Source: CATOSP01 sp965237775 (GTDB taxonomy: Bacteria > Chloroflexota > Dehalococcoidia > Lucifugimonadales > UBA3495). Taken from it: a stretch of 64,000 nucleotides of DNA. Position 1 is the first letter of the stretch. Every line of letters begins with the position of its first letter. Positions 43,278-51,153 of the stretch are shown here, one piece after another. The notes beneath the pieces were generated by a model that saw only the letters and a list, made by a program, of their open reading frames with translations, did no database searches and was not told the DNA's origin. The stretch is taken from contig OZ250155.1 in the NCBI GenBank assembly GCA_965237775.1, positions 1 to 64,000 on the forward strand, in the 5' to 3' direction. The position numbers and the translations under genes are program-made.

Positions 43278-43796
43278 GTGACCTGGCTCACCAAACTCCT
43301 GAGCGGAGAGAACTCGTGCGAATGGGCGACCTGGTTCAGGGCCCGCCACGAGAGCGGCAGCTGGGAGCAGGTCCCCGGGGATTTCGACCGGGCCGGGAGG
43401 CAGAACCACTTTGCCCTGAGGGGCGGCGCGGGCACGCTGGGAGGCCAGCCGGACCTGGTCGCCAGGATGGGCGAGACGGGCGCCATCATCGACGCCAAGA
43501 CCGGGAAACCGAGCCCGTCCCACCTGGCCCAGGTCATTCTCTACATGTACGCCGTGCCCAGGGCAATCGGGCGGCGCCAGGGCGTGGTCTTCGACGGCCA
43601 GGTGGCCTGTGCGGACTACGTCGTCGACATACCGGCCTCCGACGTCGATGACCGGTTCGTGGAACGGCTCTCACAGTTGATCGGCCGGTTGGCGTCGGAC
43701 GCCCCGGTGAGGAAGATTCCCAGAACCGGCGCTCGCCGGTTCTGCCCCATCACGGCGGGGGGAACCGTTCGCTATTGGGGTATGAGGGTATTGTAG
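43278..43796 (+). CDS. Cas4/RecB-like PD-(D/E)xK nuclease, 5' end uncertain
   Basis: 172 residues as given. GGQPDLVARMGETGAIIDAK supplies the Asp and D-A-K, and PSHLAQVILYMYAV the Q-x-x-x-Y element of RecB-family nucleases. Only one Cys (FCPI) remains at the C-terminus, so an iron-sulfur cluster like Cas4 is doubtful. Upstream of the GTG the same frame continues RNRRDGSYFW-V-TWLTKLLSGEN, which looks coding but has no start. The ATG with GGGGAGGTGAGGC at 43244 is one base out of frame. A one-base frameshift near 43250-43275 or a sequencing error is likely. No CRISPR or cas genes are nearby. Confidence 0.7.
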   Translation: MTWLTKLLSGENSCEWATWFRARHESGSWEQVPGDFDRAGRQNHFALRGGAGTLGGQPDLVARMGETGAIIDAKTGKPSPSHLAQVILYMYAVPRAIGRRQGVVFDGQVACADYVVDIPASDVDDRFVERLSQLIGRLASDAPVRKIPRTGARRFCPITAGGTVRYWGMRVL

Positions 43797-43807
43797 CCAG
43801 CCCTATA

Positions 43808-44120
43808 TGCCCCACGAGCAAACGATACAGGCCAGGCCGCCGCCGAATGGGCCCGCCACCGGGACATCGTCTCCCTCGGGACCCTGACCGTCGCAACCGC
43901 CGTGACCGGCACAGCCGTCGTGATCGCAACCGGCTCGGCGATGTCCCGGGACATCGCCGCCGGCAACCCGGCAACCCGGCAACCCCGGTTATCATCTGGG
44001 GCTACTTGGGCATCATCATCCTGGGACTCTACCTGGCCATCACACTGGCGACCGACGCCGCTGAGCCGGAGACCAGGGAGACCCCGCACAGGCATGGCGC
44101 CGCGGTATCCCCGCCGTAAG
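43808..44120 (+). pseudogene. Frame-broken small two-helix membrane protein
   Basis: One frame gives DIVSLGTLTVATAVTGTAVV (membrane helix 1). After a GCAACCCG tandem repeat near 43965-43990 the next frame gives TPVIIWGYLGIIILGLYLAI (helix 2). The repeat is a natural place for a slippage indel. No family recognised. Confidence 0.35.
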
Positions 44121-44125
44121 CCATC

Positions 44126-44245
44126 ATGGCCAACTCGGCCGCCGGAAACGGCGACTGGCGCCTGGCGATCATCTGGTCCGTGGCCGCAGCGGTCTTCGTC
44201 TCAGCACCGACGGTTTTCCTGTTCAGGTTCGAGAGACGGAGATGA
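44126..44245 (+). CDS. Tiny single-span membrane protein
   Basis: 39 residues: MANSAAGNGDWRLAIIWSVA, then AAVFVSAPTVFLFRFERRR. A single helix with a basic cytosolic end. It follows the frame-broken membrane ORF and precedes two more tiny ORFs on the same strand. Confidence 0.4.
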   Translation: MANSAAGNGDWRLAIIWSVAAAVFVSAPTVFLFRFERRR

Positions 44246-44249
44246 GCCC

Positions 44250-44504
44250 GTGAGTCCGGAAGCAAGGCCAGGCGAGAGGCCGGAGACCAAGAGAAGGCGC
44301 GACCGCCTTGCTGGTATCCCGAAGGCCACGACGATGGAAGCCGCCACCGACCCGGGCTGGCTGACTACGATTACGATCAATAGTCGGGACGACTTCCCTG
44401 GGGATTCCGGGGTGAACCCCAGGCGGGCAACTCCTGAGCGCCCTGCTTCCGGGCGGGCAGTATCACCCGGTACATCAAGGCCGAAGGTTTCAGGGGATAG
44501 ATGA
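44250..44504 (+). CDS. Small hypothetical ORF
   Basis: 84 residues from a GTG (VSPEARPGERPETKRRRDRL). Arg/Pro-rich, no recognised domain. Its TGA overlaps the ATG of the next ORF (ATGA), which suggests translation coupling. Confidence 0.3.
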   Translation: MSPEARPGERPETKRRRDRLAGIPKATTMEAATDPGWLTTITINSRDDFPGDSGVNPRRATPERPASGRAVSPGTSRPKVSGDR

Positions 44505-44587
44505 CCGCCTTCGCCGACAACCAGAGAGGACCCACGGAAGAAATCCCGGATGTGCCGGCCTTCATCAACAGGTCGACTCACCCGTAA
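44501..44587 (+). CDS. Tiny hypothetical ORF
   Basis: 28 residues (MTAFADNQRGPTEEIPDVPA, then FINRSTHP), overlapping the previous ORF by four bases. May be a genuine microprotein or a gene fragment. Confidence 0.25.
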   Translation: MTAFADNQRGPTEEIPDVPAFINRSTHP

Positions 44588-44896
44588 TTGACACTGAAGG
44601 ACGGAGACATCCTGAAAGCGCCATCCCGGGCAACCCATTGCGCCCGCAGATTACCCCCCGCCAAAGCCCGCTCCAGCATCTCCAAGGCCAATCGGCCCTG
44701 TGTCAGTCGGCCGGCTAACGGCTCAGTGGCCGCCGCCAAGCCGGAAACGAAGTGTCCCGTACTCCTAGGGGATTTCCCTACGGTTTCACCCCTTTTCTAT
44801 GACATCCCCCCTGCATCGGCACCTACAGGAATCGCAGGACGCTCCCCCACCGAACTGTCCGGTGGTTGTAGCTGATGGTGGGGTATTTCAACGGGC
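44588..44896. other. Intergenic before the convergent large gene
   Basis: No credible ORF. A hairpin CCACCG-AACTGT-CCGGTGG near 44848-44866 could end transcription from the left. Confidence 0.35.
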
Positions 44897-47386
44897 CTAG
44901 GGTGCAGAGCTGTGGGGTGGATCACCCGACTCAAGTGTCCGGGCCCTCCGGGCCCTCCGGGCTGTCCGAACCGCACGGTCCACCATCTTGGCCCACTGGT
45001 CGAACTTCTTGCAGGCGTCCCGCCTGATATTCGGGTATTCTTTCAAGATGTCCCTAAACGCTTGACGAGGATCTGTCTTGGTCTGGGACGTTGTTAACCA
45101 CCGCAGGAGATTTGCTGGACGGACCTCGTTTTGGTACTGTTCCTCCAGCCTGAGACAATACTGAGCCATCTTCTCTAAGGGGCCCGCGGGAACCGCGTGT
45201 TGCCGCGCCGCGCCATAGTCGATAATGGCCCTGACACGGTGCAGGCACAGGCGCTCCGCATTAGTGAGACCGGTCTGCGTCAAGCGCCTTACAACGGTCC
45301 GGTCGGCCTCGGCTACCAGATCGTTTATCTTTCTCAACGCTTCCCATCGTCGCCGAGCTCGGTCCTGGGCGGTGGCATGTGTCCTAACTGGCTCCGGTGA
45401 CGGAGCCGGCGGCGCCGGCGCCGGCGCCTCTTGCAGCACACGGTCCTGGGCAGCAGCCGCTTTTCTAACCGGCGCTGGGGACGGAGTTGGTGGCATCGGG
45501 GTGGAAACCGGCTTGTTCGTGGAAGCTCCTGCCTTGCCCTCATTCGGCACGCGGTCCATCTCTGCCTGGTCGATGGGCGGTGGTTCCCAATCTAGTTCCT
45601 CCGTCACGGGGTCCGACCAGATGCGTTGCTCTTCGAGCAATCTTACCCAAACCTCGAGCGAAGGTTTACTGTAGTCCAGCCGCCGTCCCGTCCGCTGCTG
45701 GAGGTGACCCCGGTACTCCCTGGCAATATCACTCAACCCCACCGGGCGGCCCTTGCATCGCCATACACTCTCCGGCCCCTCCCATACGCCTTTGGAGAAT
45801 TCCTTCAAGGTGGCGGTGAGAATCATCAAATCCCCCGCCAGGTCATCAAAGCGCTTCGCAGGCAACTCCTCACCGGTAATGACCAGGATGGGGAAAGACT
45901 TTCCCAGCCGGATCGGGGCCAGGCGGTATGAGCGGAGCTTTTCTTCCTCTATCCGTTTCTTCGCCTTCGCCGAAAACTCCACCTCCAGGGGAACCCACAT
46001 GCCTTCCTCCCGGCCGGGTACCGGCACCCGAACCCAGAGGTCGGGGACCAACTGGCCATCGTGCCAGGACACCACCCATCTCCACCCGGCGGCCACCGGC
46101 ATCCCAGCCCCCAGGAACGCTGCCGCCACCTCCGCCACCGCCGAGTCATGGCGCCTTTCCCTTATCGCATCCGCTCCCTCCGGGTCCAGATGCGTGACCT
46201 CCACCAGCCGGTCGGCATCCACCCTGTCCCGAGCAGCCAACATTTCGCGACCCCTCTGGGTAACATAGATGTTTTTTTCGATGCTTGTGATCAGCCCACG
46301 GTCTGCCAAGGGATCGACTGCAGCATTGACCGCGCCGCCGGACATATGAAAGGCTCTCACCAGGTTCGCCCTGGTGGCTGCCCGAAACTCCGACACAAAG
46401 GCCAGGAGCCGATATACCCGTGTACCCCCCAGATTCACCAGGTCGGGACCCTCTCCGATGGCCGCAGCCTCGGGGTGGCCGATCGACCTGGCCTGCGGAG
46501 GCTTCTCCCTCAGAGTCCACTCGCTGTGACTGGCCTCTGCAGACCAGACCAGGGCGCCGGCTGTGTCCACGGACCCCACCTCCACGTCGTCACCATAGGC
46601 GGTCTTTGATCGAAACGCCGCAAATTCGTCCAGTCCAATGGCGGCAACGGGCGGATCTATATCCCACCAGATACGGTCTTCCGGACCGCGGGGAGAGCGA
46701 ATGAACTTGGAGCCAAGCCGGAGACTGCGGGACTGGTAGTCCTCCTGGGGCAGCAGTCCGGCCCAGAAGAAGGGGATGGAGTAGAACCCGGGGCGCTTGG
46801 TATACAGGTCAAAACGCCAGGTGGCTACGGCGTGCAGGCGGCCACTGGGCAACCACCGGACCTCGGTCAGGGTGGGCACGCCCAGCCAGACAAGACTGCT
46901 GCAGGCCGGATCCGGATAGCTGGACTGCCACTGGAATGGTCTGGCAAGCCCACAGGTCCAGAACGTGGGGAGGATCTCATAGAGGGATTCGATCATGGGC
47001 AGCCATAGCAGCATCCTTGTGACACCTTCTTCCGTCATCTGCCAGGTAAGGGGCAGCGCTGCCCGAAGCAGGCCCCTGTACTGGAAGGGCTTGATCACGT
47101 GATTCACACCCTCTCGCGCCAGCACATACCGCCGTTGAATCCGGCGGGTCACGCCCAGTCCGCGGCCGGCGATGAGTTTCTTCTTCTCCAACTCGTGACA
47201 CGCCTTGTGAATTTCGGAATCTGACATATCGAGCCTTTTGGCGAGATCCGAGGCGGAGGCCCAGGGCTGATGCGCCAGCGCCAACAGAATCCGCTCCTCC
47301 GGGGGGAACTCTGCCAGTAATGTTGCATCCTCTGCCCGCCCCCCTGCAGGGTGAAGACGCGGCGGGAATGCTGCTCGGTGCTGCAT
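44897..47386 (-). CDS. Large winged-helix protein of mobile elements (replication-relaxation-like)
   Basis: 829 residues with a GAGGTTGAG box before the ATG. Residues ~25-90 form a winged helix (ERILLALAHQPWASASDLAK). A second winged helix is near 380-440 (LLAFVSEFRAATRANLVRAF, IYVTQRGREMLAAR). A nuclease-like alpha/beta core follows (VAAGWRWVVSWHDGQLVPDL, WVPLEVEFSAKAKKRIEEEK, where Asp and E-x-E/K appear). Then come a Pro/Ala linker and a basic C-terminal helical domain ending in an Arg-rich tail. Domain order resembles the frameshifted gene at 20.9-22.6 kb. The probable role is in plasmid or ICE DNA processing; this is inferred from resemblance, not shown. Confidence 0.6.
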   Translation of the reverse strand: MQHRAAFPPRLHPAGGRAEDATLLAEFPPEERILLALAHQPWASASDLAKRLDMSDSEIHKACHELEKKKLIAGRGLGVTRRIQRRYVLAREGVNHVIKPFQYRGLLRAALPLTWQMTEEGVTRMLLWLPMIESLYEILPTFWTCGLARPFQWQSSYPDPACSSLVWLGVPTLTEVRWLPSGRLHAVATWRFDLYTKRPGFYSIPFFWAGLLPQEDYQSRSLRLGSKFIRSPRGPEDRIWWDIDPPVAAIGLDEFAAFRSKTAYGDDVEVGSVDTAGALVWSAEASHSEWTLREKPPQARSIGHPEAAAIGEGPDLVNLGGTRVYRLLAFVSEFRAATRANLVRAFHMSGGAVNAAVDPLADRGLITSIEKNIYVTQRGREMLAARDRVDADRLVEVTHLDPEGADAIRERRHDSAVAEVAAAFLGAGMPVAAGWRWVVSWHDGQLVPDLWVRVPVPGREEGMWVPLEVEFSAKAKKRIEEEKLRSYRLAPIRLGKSFPILVITGEELPAKRFDDLAGDLMILTATLKEFSKGVWEGPESVWRCKGRPVGLSDIAREYRGHLQQRTGRRLDYSKPSLEVWVRLLEEQRIWSDPVTEELDWEPPPIDQAEMDRVPNEGKAGASTNKPVSTPMPPTPSPAPVRKAAAAQDRVLQEAPAPAPPAPSPEPVRTHATAQDRARRRWEALRKINDLVAEADRTVVRRLTQTGLTNAERLCLHRVRAIIDYGAARQHAVPAGPLEKMAQYCLRLEEQYQNEVRPANLLRWLTTSQTKTDPRQAFRDILKEYPNIRRDACKKFDQWAKMVDRAVRTARRARRARTLESGDPPHSSAP

Positions 47387-47947
47387 ATTCTCAACCTCTT
47401 GTCCAACTCATACATCCAGTATGACGGAGAAATTTGGCTCCACTTGGGTTGTTAAGAGCGGAGGTGTCAATAGCAAGCCGGATGGCTTGTTGAAAAAGTC
47501 AGACGCCGGGTGACCGCCTGAATTCGCACTACGAATATCGGCTTTCTTTTCGGTTATGTGTTATCGGCCCTCACTCGATATAACTTTATCGCCCGACTTT
47601 CGGCAATGCAGACGCCGAGAATTTCTCCTGTACTCACTAGAGCGGACTTTTTCAACAAGCCCTCTATCTTCCTATTGACAGACGGCGCAGGCGCAGGTCC
47701 GCGATGGCGCCCTCGGTGGCCCGAACACCGGCCAGTTGCGTGGGGTCTAGCGGGTAGGGGTGCTGGTGCAATGCGGTCATGGGTGGACTCCTGCGCCAAT
47801 ACTCTTGGGGATCATCCGGACACAATCCGGGGAACAGCAATAACCTTCAGGAGGTATCCGGGCCAAAGTTCACGAAAGGTCGGGAGTGTTACCTGGGATT
47901 GCGCTGGCGTGTGAGGGCGGCCCGGGCCTGAGTCTACGCGCAGTACA
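47387..47947. other. Intergenic containing a 178-bp miniature element
   Basis: Only the inverted-repeat element at 47484-47661 stands out. Short frames on either strand have no support. Confidence 0.4.
47484..47661. repeat. Miniature inverted-repeat element (MITE), 178 bp
   Basis: Perfect 17-bp terminal inverted repeats: GGCTTGTTGAAAAAGTC and GACTTTTTCAACAAGCC. Such ends are typical of IS5/IS1182-like elements. There is no coding capacity inside, and the target duplication is not clear. Confidence 0.75.
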
Positions 47948-48166
47948 TCATCGCCATTCTGTCTCTGATGCCCGCGGCCTGGACTCTACCCACGCGATGA
48001 CTTCCCGGGCTCTCCAGGCGACGGCCCTGCGCCCAATGCGCAGGGGAGCCGGGAAGTCCCCGCGGGCGACCATGGCAAGAAGTGTGGAACGAGAGAAGCC
48101 GGTGGTCCTGAGGACCTCGGGGAGCCTCATCAGACGGAGGCTTTCGATACTGGTGGCAAGGCTCAT
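47948..48166 (-). CDS. AlpA-like excisionase/transcriptional regulator
   Basis: 72 residues, GAGGAGCG ribosome site. LMRLPEVLRTTGFSRSTLLA and PAPLRIGRRAVAWRAREVIA make the AlpA winged-helix DNA-binding domain used by P4-like and other mobile elements to activate excision or integrase genes. It belongs with the P4-type integrases of the window, though none is directly adjacent. It is followed on the other side by the hairpin array. Confidence 0.85.
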   Translation of the reverse strand: MSLATSIESLRLMRLPEVLRTTGFSRSTLLAMVARGDFPAPLRIGRRAVAWRAREVIAWVESRPRASETEWR

Positions 48167-48350
48167 AGTACGCTCCTCACAAAAATCCCCGCGCAGCCAA
48201 CCTCAGAGAGCCGGTCTCTAAGCGTTATCTTGCACGGGGTCTGTGAGAACCGTGCCGTTGAGTAGGGCTTGTAATTAAGCCCTTAACCACAGTGGGATCT
48301 CGATGTGGCGCCCACTGTGCTGGGTCCGGGGGCCCTGAGCCTGCCGTGAT

Positions 48351-48550
48351 TCTTTACGAGGGGCTCAACCCCCACTCTGTGCGGCGTGGCTGAAGCCACC
48401 CGCGTTCTCTATGCGGACATGGAGTCCGCCCTGTTTTTTACTGCGGGCCTGATGCCTGCAGGTGATTTAGCGAACCAGTGGCCCGCCCTCATTCTCTCGG
48501 CGGATCTGGAACTCGCCGTAGTCCTTACGGCGAACCTGGAGCCCCCGGGT
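48351..48550 (+). repeat. Array of about seven hairpin units, ~27-base period
   Basis: Unit starts lie near 48360, 48386, 48413, 48444, 48470, 48499 and 48526. Most units hold a short inverted repeat, e.g. GTGGC-TGAA-GCCAC, GCGGAC-ATGGA-GTCCGC, GCGGGC-CTGAT-GCCTGC. T-rich spacers such as TTCTTTAC, TTCTCTAT and TGTTTTTTACT separate them. One frame is open across the array and would encode a 9-residue repeat (ADMESALFF, ADLELAVVL). The stems vary but pair, hinting at conserved structure rather than sequence. Confidence 0.65.
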
Positions 48551-48751
48551 AGGTCAGCTCGCTGCGCTAACGGAGACAATATAACCTACCCCTCAATCGT
48601 AGCAATGATATTCGGGTTGGTCAAGACCAGATTCCCGCAGCAGAAAATTGCGAAACTCCCTTGCGGGTCTTGCGCGTGTTGGATGCCTTTGGCTTTCTCC
48701 GGGTCTCGTTGCCCTGCCGGTGATGGAAGGGGGTGAATTGGGCAGTTTGAC

Positions 48752-48961
48752 TTAACCTTGGCCGAAATCTGATCTGGAGATTCCCAGGTTTCTCCTGATC
48801 CGGTGGAGGGTTCCTGTGGCCAGGTCACGGTTGCCATGCCTGGGGATAGGCGTCTGCCGCCCGTTTGCGGGGTTCTCCCATATTTCGTGGGACCCGTCGG
48901 CCTGGCGCTGGAATTTACAACCCAGGCTCTCCAACTTTCTGCGTAGTTCCCTGTAGGTCAT
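48752..48961 (-). CDS. hicA: HicA-type mRNA interferase toxin
   Basis: 69 residues, the usual size. The dsRBD-like fold is evident: MTYRELRRKLESLGCKFQRQ, then GSHEIWENPANGRQTPIPRH, with the catalytic His in GSHEIW. HicA cleaves mRNA in the ribosome-independent manner known for the family. Start ATG overlaps the hicB stop (ATGA), so the order is hicB-hicA on this strand. Confidence 0.92.
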   Translation of the reverse strand: MTYRELRRKLESLGCKFQRQADGSHEIWENPANGRQTPIPRHGNRDLATGTLHRIRRNLGISRSDFGQG

Positions 48962-49203
48962 GCGGTTACTGTCAGGGTGCCTTCGAAGCTGCGCAGGGGA
49001 GTCATCTCCGGGGGCAGTGCTTGCCCATTTTCCTTGCGCAGTTGGATGATGGTCTGTGCTACTGCCAGAAGGCTTTTAAGTGTTTCTTCCGGGGTCTCCC
49101 CCCAGGCCATGCAACCCTGTAGCGCCGGAATTTCGGCCAGGTACATCCAGCCCTCGCTTTCCTCGGGTTCGTGGAGCACGTAGTCCAGCTGGTATAGGTC
49201 CAT
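48958..49203 (-). CDS. hicB: HicB-type antitoxin
   Basis: 81 residues with the HicB partial RNase-H-like fold: GWMYLAEIPALQGCMAWGET, then PEETLKSLLAVAQTIIQLRK. It is the short form without a C-terminal DNA-binding domain, although ENGQALPPE matches the usual end. It lies upstream of hicA with a 4-base overlap, so the pair is an operon and appears intact. Confidence 0.9.
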   Translation of the reverse strand: MDLYQLDYVLHEPEESEGWMYLAEIPALQGCMAWGETPEETLKSLLAVAQTIIQLRKENGQALPPEMTPLRSFEGTLTVTA

Positions 49204-49497
49204 CTTTTTCCTCCGGTCTGGACGTTCGCTGCCGTGGAATCTTTTCCATTTTGCCCTGCTGAATTGTTCTGGTCAAAGGGCTGTCTTTCAGCGGGGTTTT
49301 CACTTCATTGGTTTCGCAATTTTCTCCCCGCAGGGACCCCAACACCTGTCAGTATTGGATCAGAGCTAGGAGGAGCCAACCAAGTCCATCATCAGGGCGC
49401 GATTGCCCTGGCCAGAATCCCCAGGCCAATCGCATCTTAGTCAAGTTCTAAGAAATTGGTTAAATCAGGGTACAAGTTCTTGGTGTGAGGGAGGAAG
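49204..49497. other. Intergenic upstream of hicB and the ISAs1 element
   Basis: No gene seen. Probably contains the hicBA promoter and the left end of the ISAs1 element. Confidence 0.35.
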
Positions 49498-50737
49498 ATG
49501 ATGGGTGGATTGAAGAATGGGTCGATCTTAGATTGTTTCGCGGGGTTGGAAGACCCACGAATTGAGCGTAGCAAGCGGCATAAGCTGCTGGACACCATAG
49601 CGATTGCCATCTGCGGAGCGAACTCCTGGGTCCACGTGGAGCTATTCGGCTGGAGCAAGGAGGAGTGGTTAAAGAGCTTCTTGGAACTGCCCAACGGAAT
49701 CCCATCCCATGACACTTTCGGGGAGGTCTTCTCGCGGATAAACCCGGACCTGTTCCAAAGCTTTTTAATGGCATGGACCCAAGAGATAGCCCAACTGGCC
49801 CTGGGAGAAGTGGTGGCCATCGACGGGAAGACGGTGCGCCGCTCCCACGATGGATTCCGGCGCAAGGGGGCAATCCACCTGCTAAGCGCCTGGGCGTCGG
49901 CCAACAGCATGACTTTGGGACAGGTGAAGGTGGATGAGGAGTCCAACGAAATCACCTCCATTCCCAGGTTGCTGGAACTATTGACCCTACATGGCTGTAT
50001 CGTGACCATCGACGCCATGGGCTGTCAAAAGGAGATTGCCCAACAGATCGTCGACGCCGGGGCGGACTACGTGCTGGCGGTGAAGCAGAACCAGGGCCAG
50101 TTGTTTGAAGACGTACGTGACCTCTTCCAGGGTGCGGAAGAGTTTGGCTTTGAAGGAGTACCCCATGATTTCGCCCGGACTGTAGAGAAGGGCCACAGGC
50201 GCATCGAATCTCGAGAATGTTGGGTGGTCGCCGACCCGGGCTGTCTAGTATTACAACGACGGTTCAAGGCGGGATGTCGCGGGATGCACGAAGGGCGGCG
50301 CGCCGCCCGCCGTGAAGACAGGATGGAGCCGCCACCCTAAAGCCGTCGTTGAAGTACTAGAGTACCTGGAGAACGGGAAGCAATGGGCCGGGCTTGAGGC
50401 GGTGGTGAAAGTAACGGCCCGGCGGGAGACGGACCGGGGCGTGAGCATCCAGTCCCGTTACTACATCAGCAGCCTGAGGGCTCCCGCTGCCCGGATGCTG
50501 CAGGCCATTCGCCGCCACTGGGGCGTCGAGAATTCTCTGCATTGGACCTTGGACGTAACCTACCGAGAGGACCAATGCCGGGTGCGCAGAGACCATGCTC
50601 CCCAGAACATGGCGGCCCTGCGCAACATCTCCCATAACCTGCTCAAGCCCGAGTCCAGCCTCAAAACCGGTATCCAAGGCAAACGGCTCCAAGCCGGCTG
50701 GCGTGAGCACTACCTGATCAAAGTCCTCTCCTCCTAA
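49498..50737 (+). pseudogene. ISAs1-family transposase broken by a miniature element
   Basis: The first ~250 codons read MMGGLKNGSILDCFAGLEDP, ALGEVVAIDGKTVRRSHDGF (Asp) and IVTIDAMGCQKEIAQQIVDA (Asp), up to ECWVVADPGC at 50244. After the 112-bp insertion the frame resumes LEYLENGKQWAGLEAVVKV and continues RRHWGVENSLHWTLDVTYRE with the catalytic Glu region, to VLSS. Without the insertion the protein would be ~375 residues, standard for ISAs1 (H-repeat type). As it stands the frame stops inside the insertion after a hybrid tail ending RMEPPP. Confidence 0.92.
50249..50356 (+). mobile_element. 108-bp non-autonomous derivative of the IS701 element
   Basis: Ends TATTACAACGACGG and, reversed, TACTTCAACGACGG match the IS701 copy at 18.6-20.0 kb. 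The inner right side even keeps the last transposase codons (RRAARRE, RMEPPP). Flanked by CTAG (50245-50248, 50357-50360), the same 4-bp target. A MITE mobilised in trans by the IS701 transposase. Confidence 0.92.
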
Positions 50738-50910
50738 GACGCGATCGCCCTGCCGTCATCTTGAAGAATTGGACGCAGCTACAAGCCATTGCGTATACGA
50801 TGCCGGATCGGCCGCTTTCTTCAGGCACCAAGACCTGCCTGAACGGATGGCCGCAATTTCCTGGCCGCTGTGGGAATAGTCCCAAGTAGTCCGGTAAGTT
50901 CCAGCCCTAC

Positions 50911-50933
50911 GTGTGGGAATAAATGTGGGAATA
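50911..50933 (+). promoter_or_regulatory. Paired GTGGGAATA boxes (second set)
   Basis: Two boxes 12 bases apart, 21 of 23 bases as at 13303-13325. Here they lie on the far side of the att core from the integrase. Confidence 0.5.
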
Positions 50934-50992
50934 ACCAGAGTTGCAGGCCGTAATCGCCGTGATTTAGCTTCGGTTTTTGGATTATAATACTG

Positions 50993-51007
50993 CCACTCCC
51001 TCCGCCA
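50993..51007 (+). other. att core: copy of the tRNA-Ser(TGA) 3' end
   Basis: CCACTCCCTCCGCCA matches the last bases of tRNA-Ser at 13448-13462 exactly (15 bases, no tRNA body attached). It is 147 bp before the integrase start, mirroring the spacing at the intact tRNA. Confidence 0.7.
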
Positions 51008-51134
51008 GTCATATCCTCTATATCAGATACAACACCCCTTCCTCAGCTACGAGATTAGCTTCAAATCACCCGATTGCCACTGTCCATTGCGGGTTGTTGC
51101 GTCCATAGAAATTCATTACAATCCAGGTCAAAAA

Positions 51135-51152
51135 TGTACACGAAAGTGTACA
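51135..51152. promoter_or_regulatory. Palindromic operator-like site at the integrase start
   Basis: TGTACAC-GAAA-GTGTACA, a perfect 7-bp inverted repeat ending one base before the GTG start. Either a repressor site or an mRNA hairpin that would mask the start. Confidence 0.5.
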
Positions 51153-51153
51153 C

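Larger units (their letters stand above)
50738..51153. other. Integrase upstream region with att-like and operator-like sites
   Basis: Non-coding. Holds the paired GTGGGAATA boxes, the tRNA-Ser 3'-end copy and a palindrome at the integrase start. Confidence 0.5.

Noticed and set aside
43278..43796. Cas4 of a CRISPR system
   Set aside because: The Cys cluster of Cas4 is mostly missing and there are no other cas genes or arrays; only the RecB-like nuclease motifs are clear.
48351..48550. CRISPR array or pentapeptide-repeat gene
   Set aside because: Units are ~27 bases without constant repeat and unique spacer, and no cas genes are near. The translated period is nine residues, not five, with no proper gene end.
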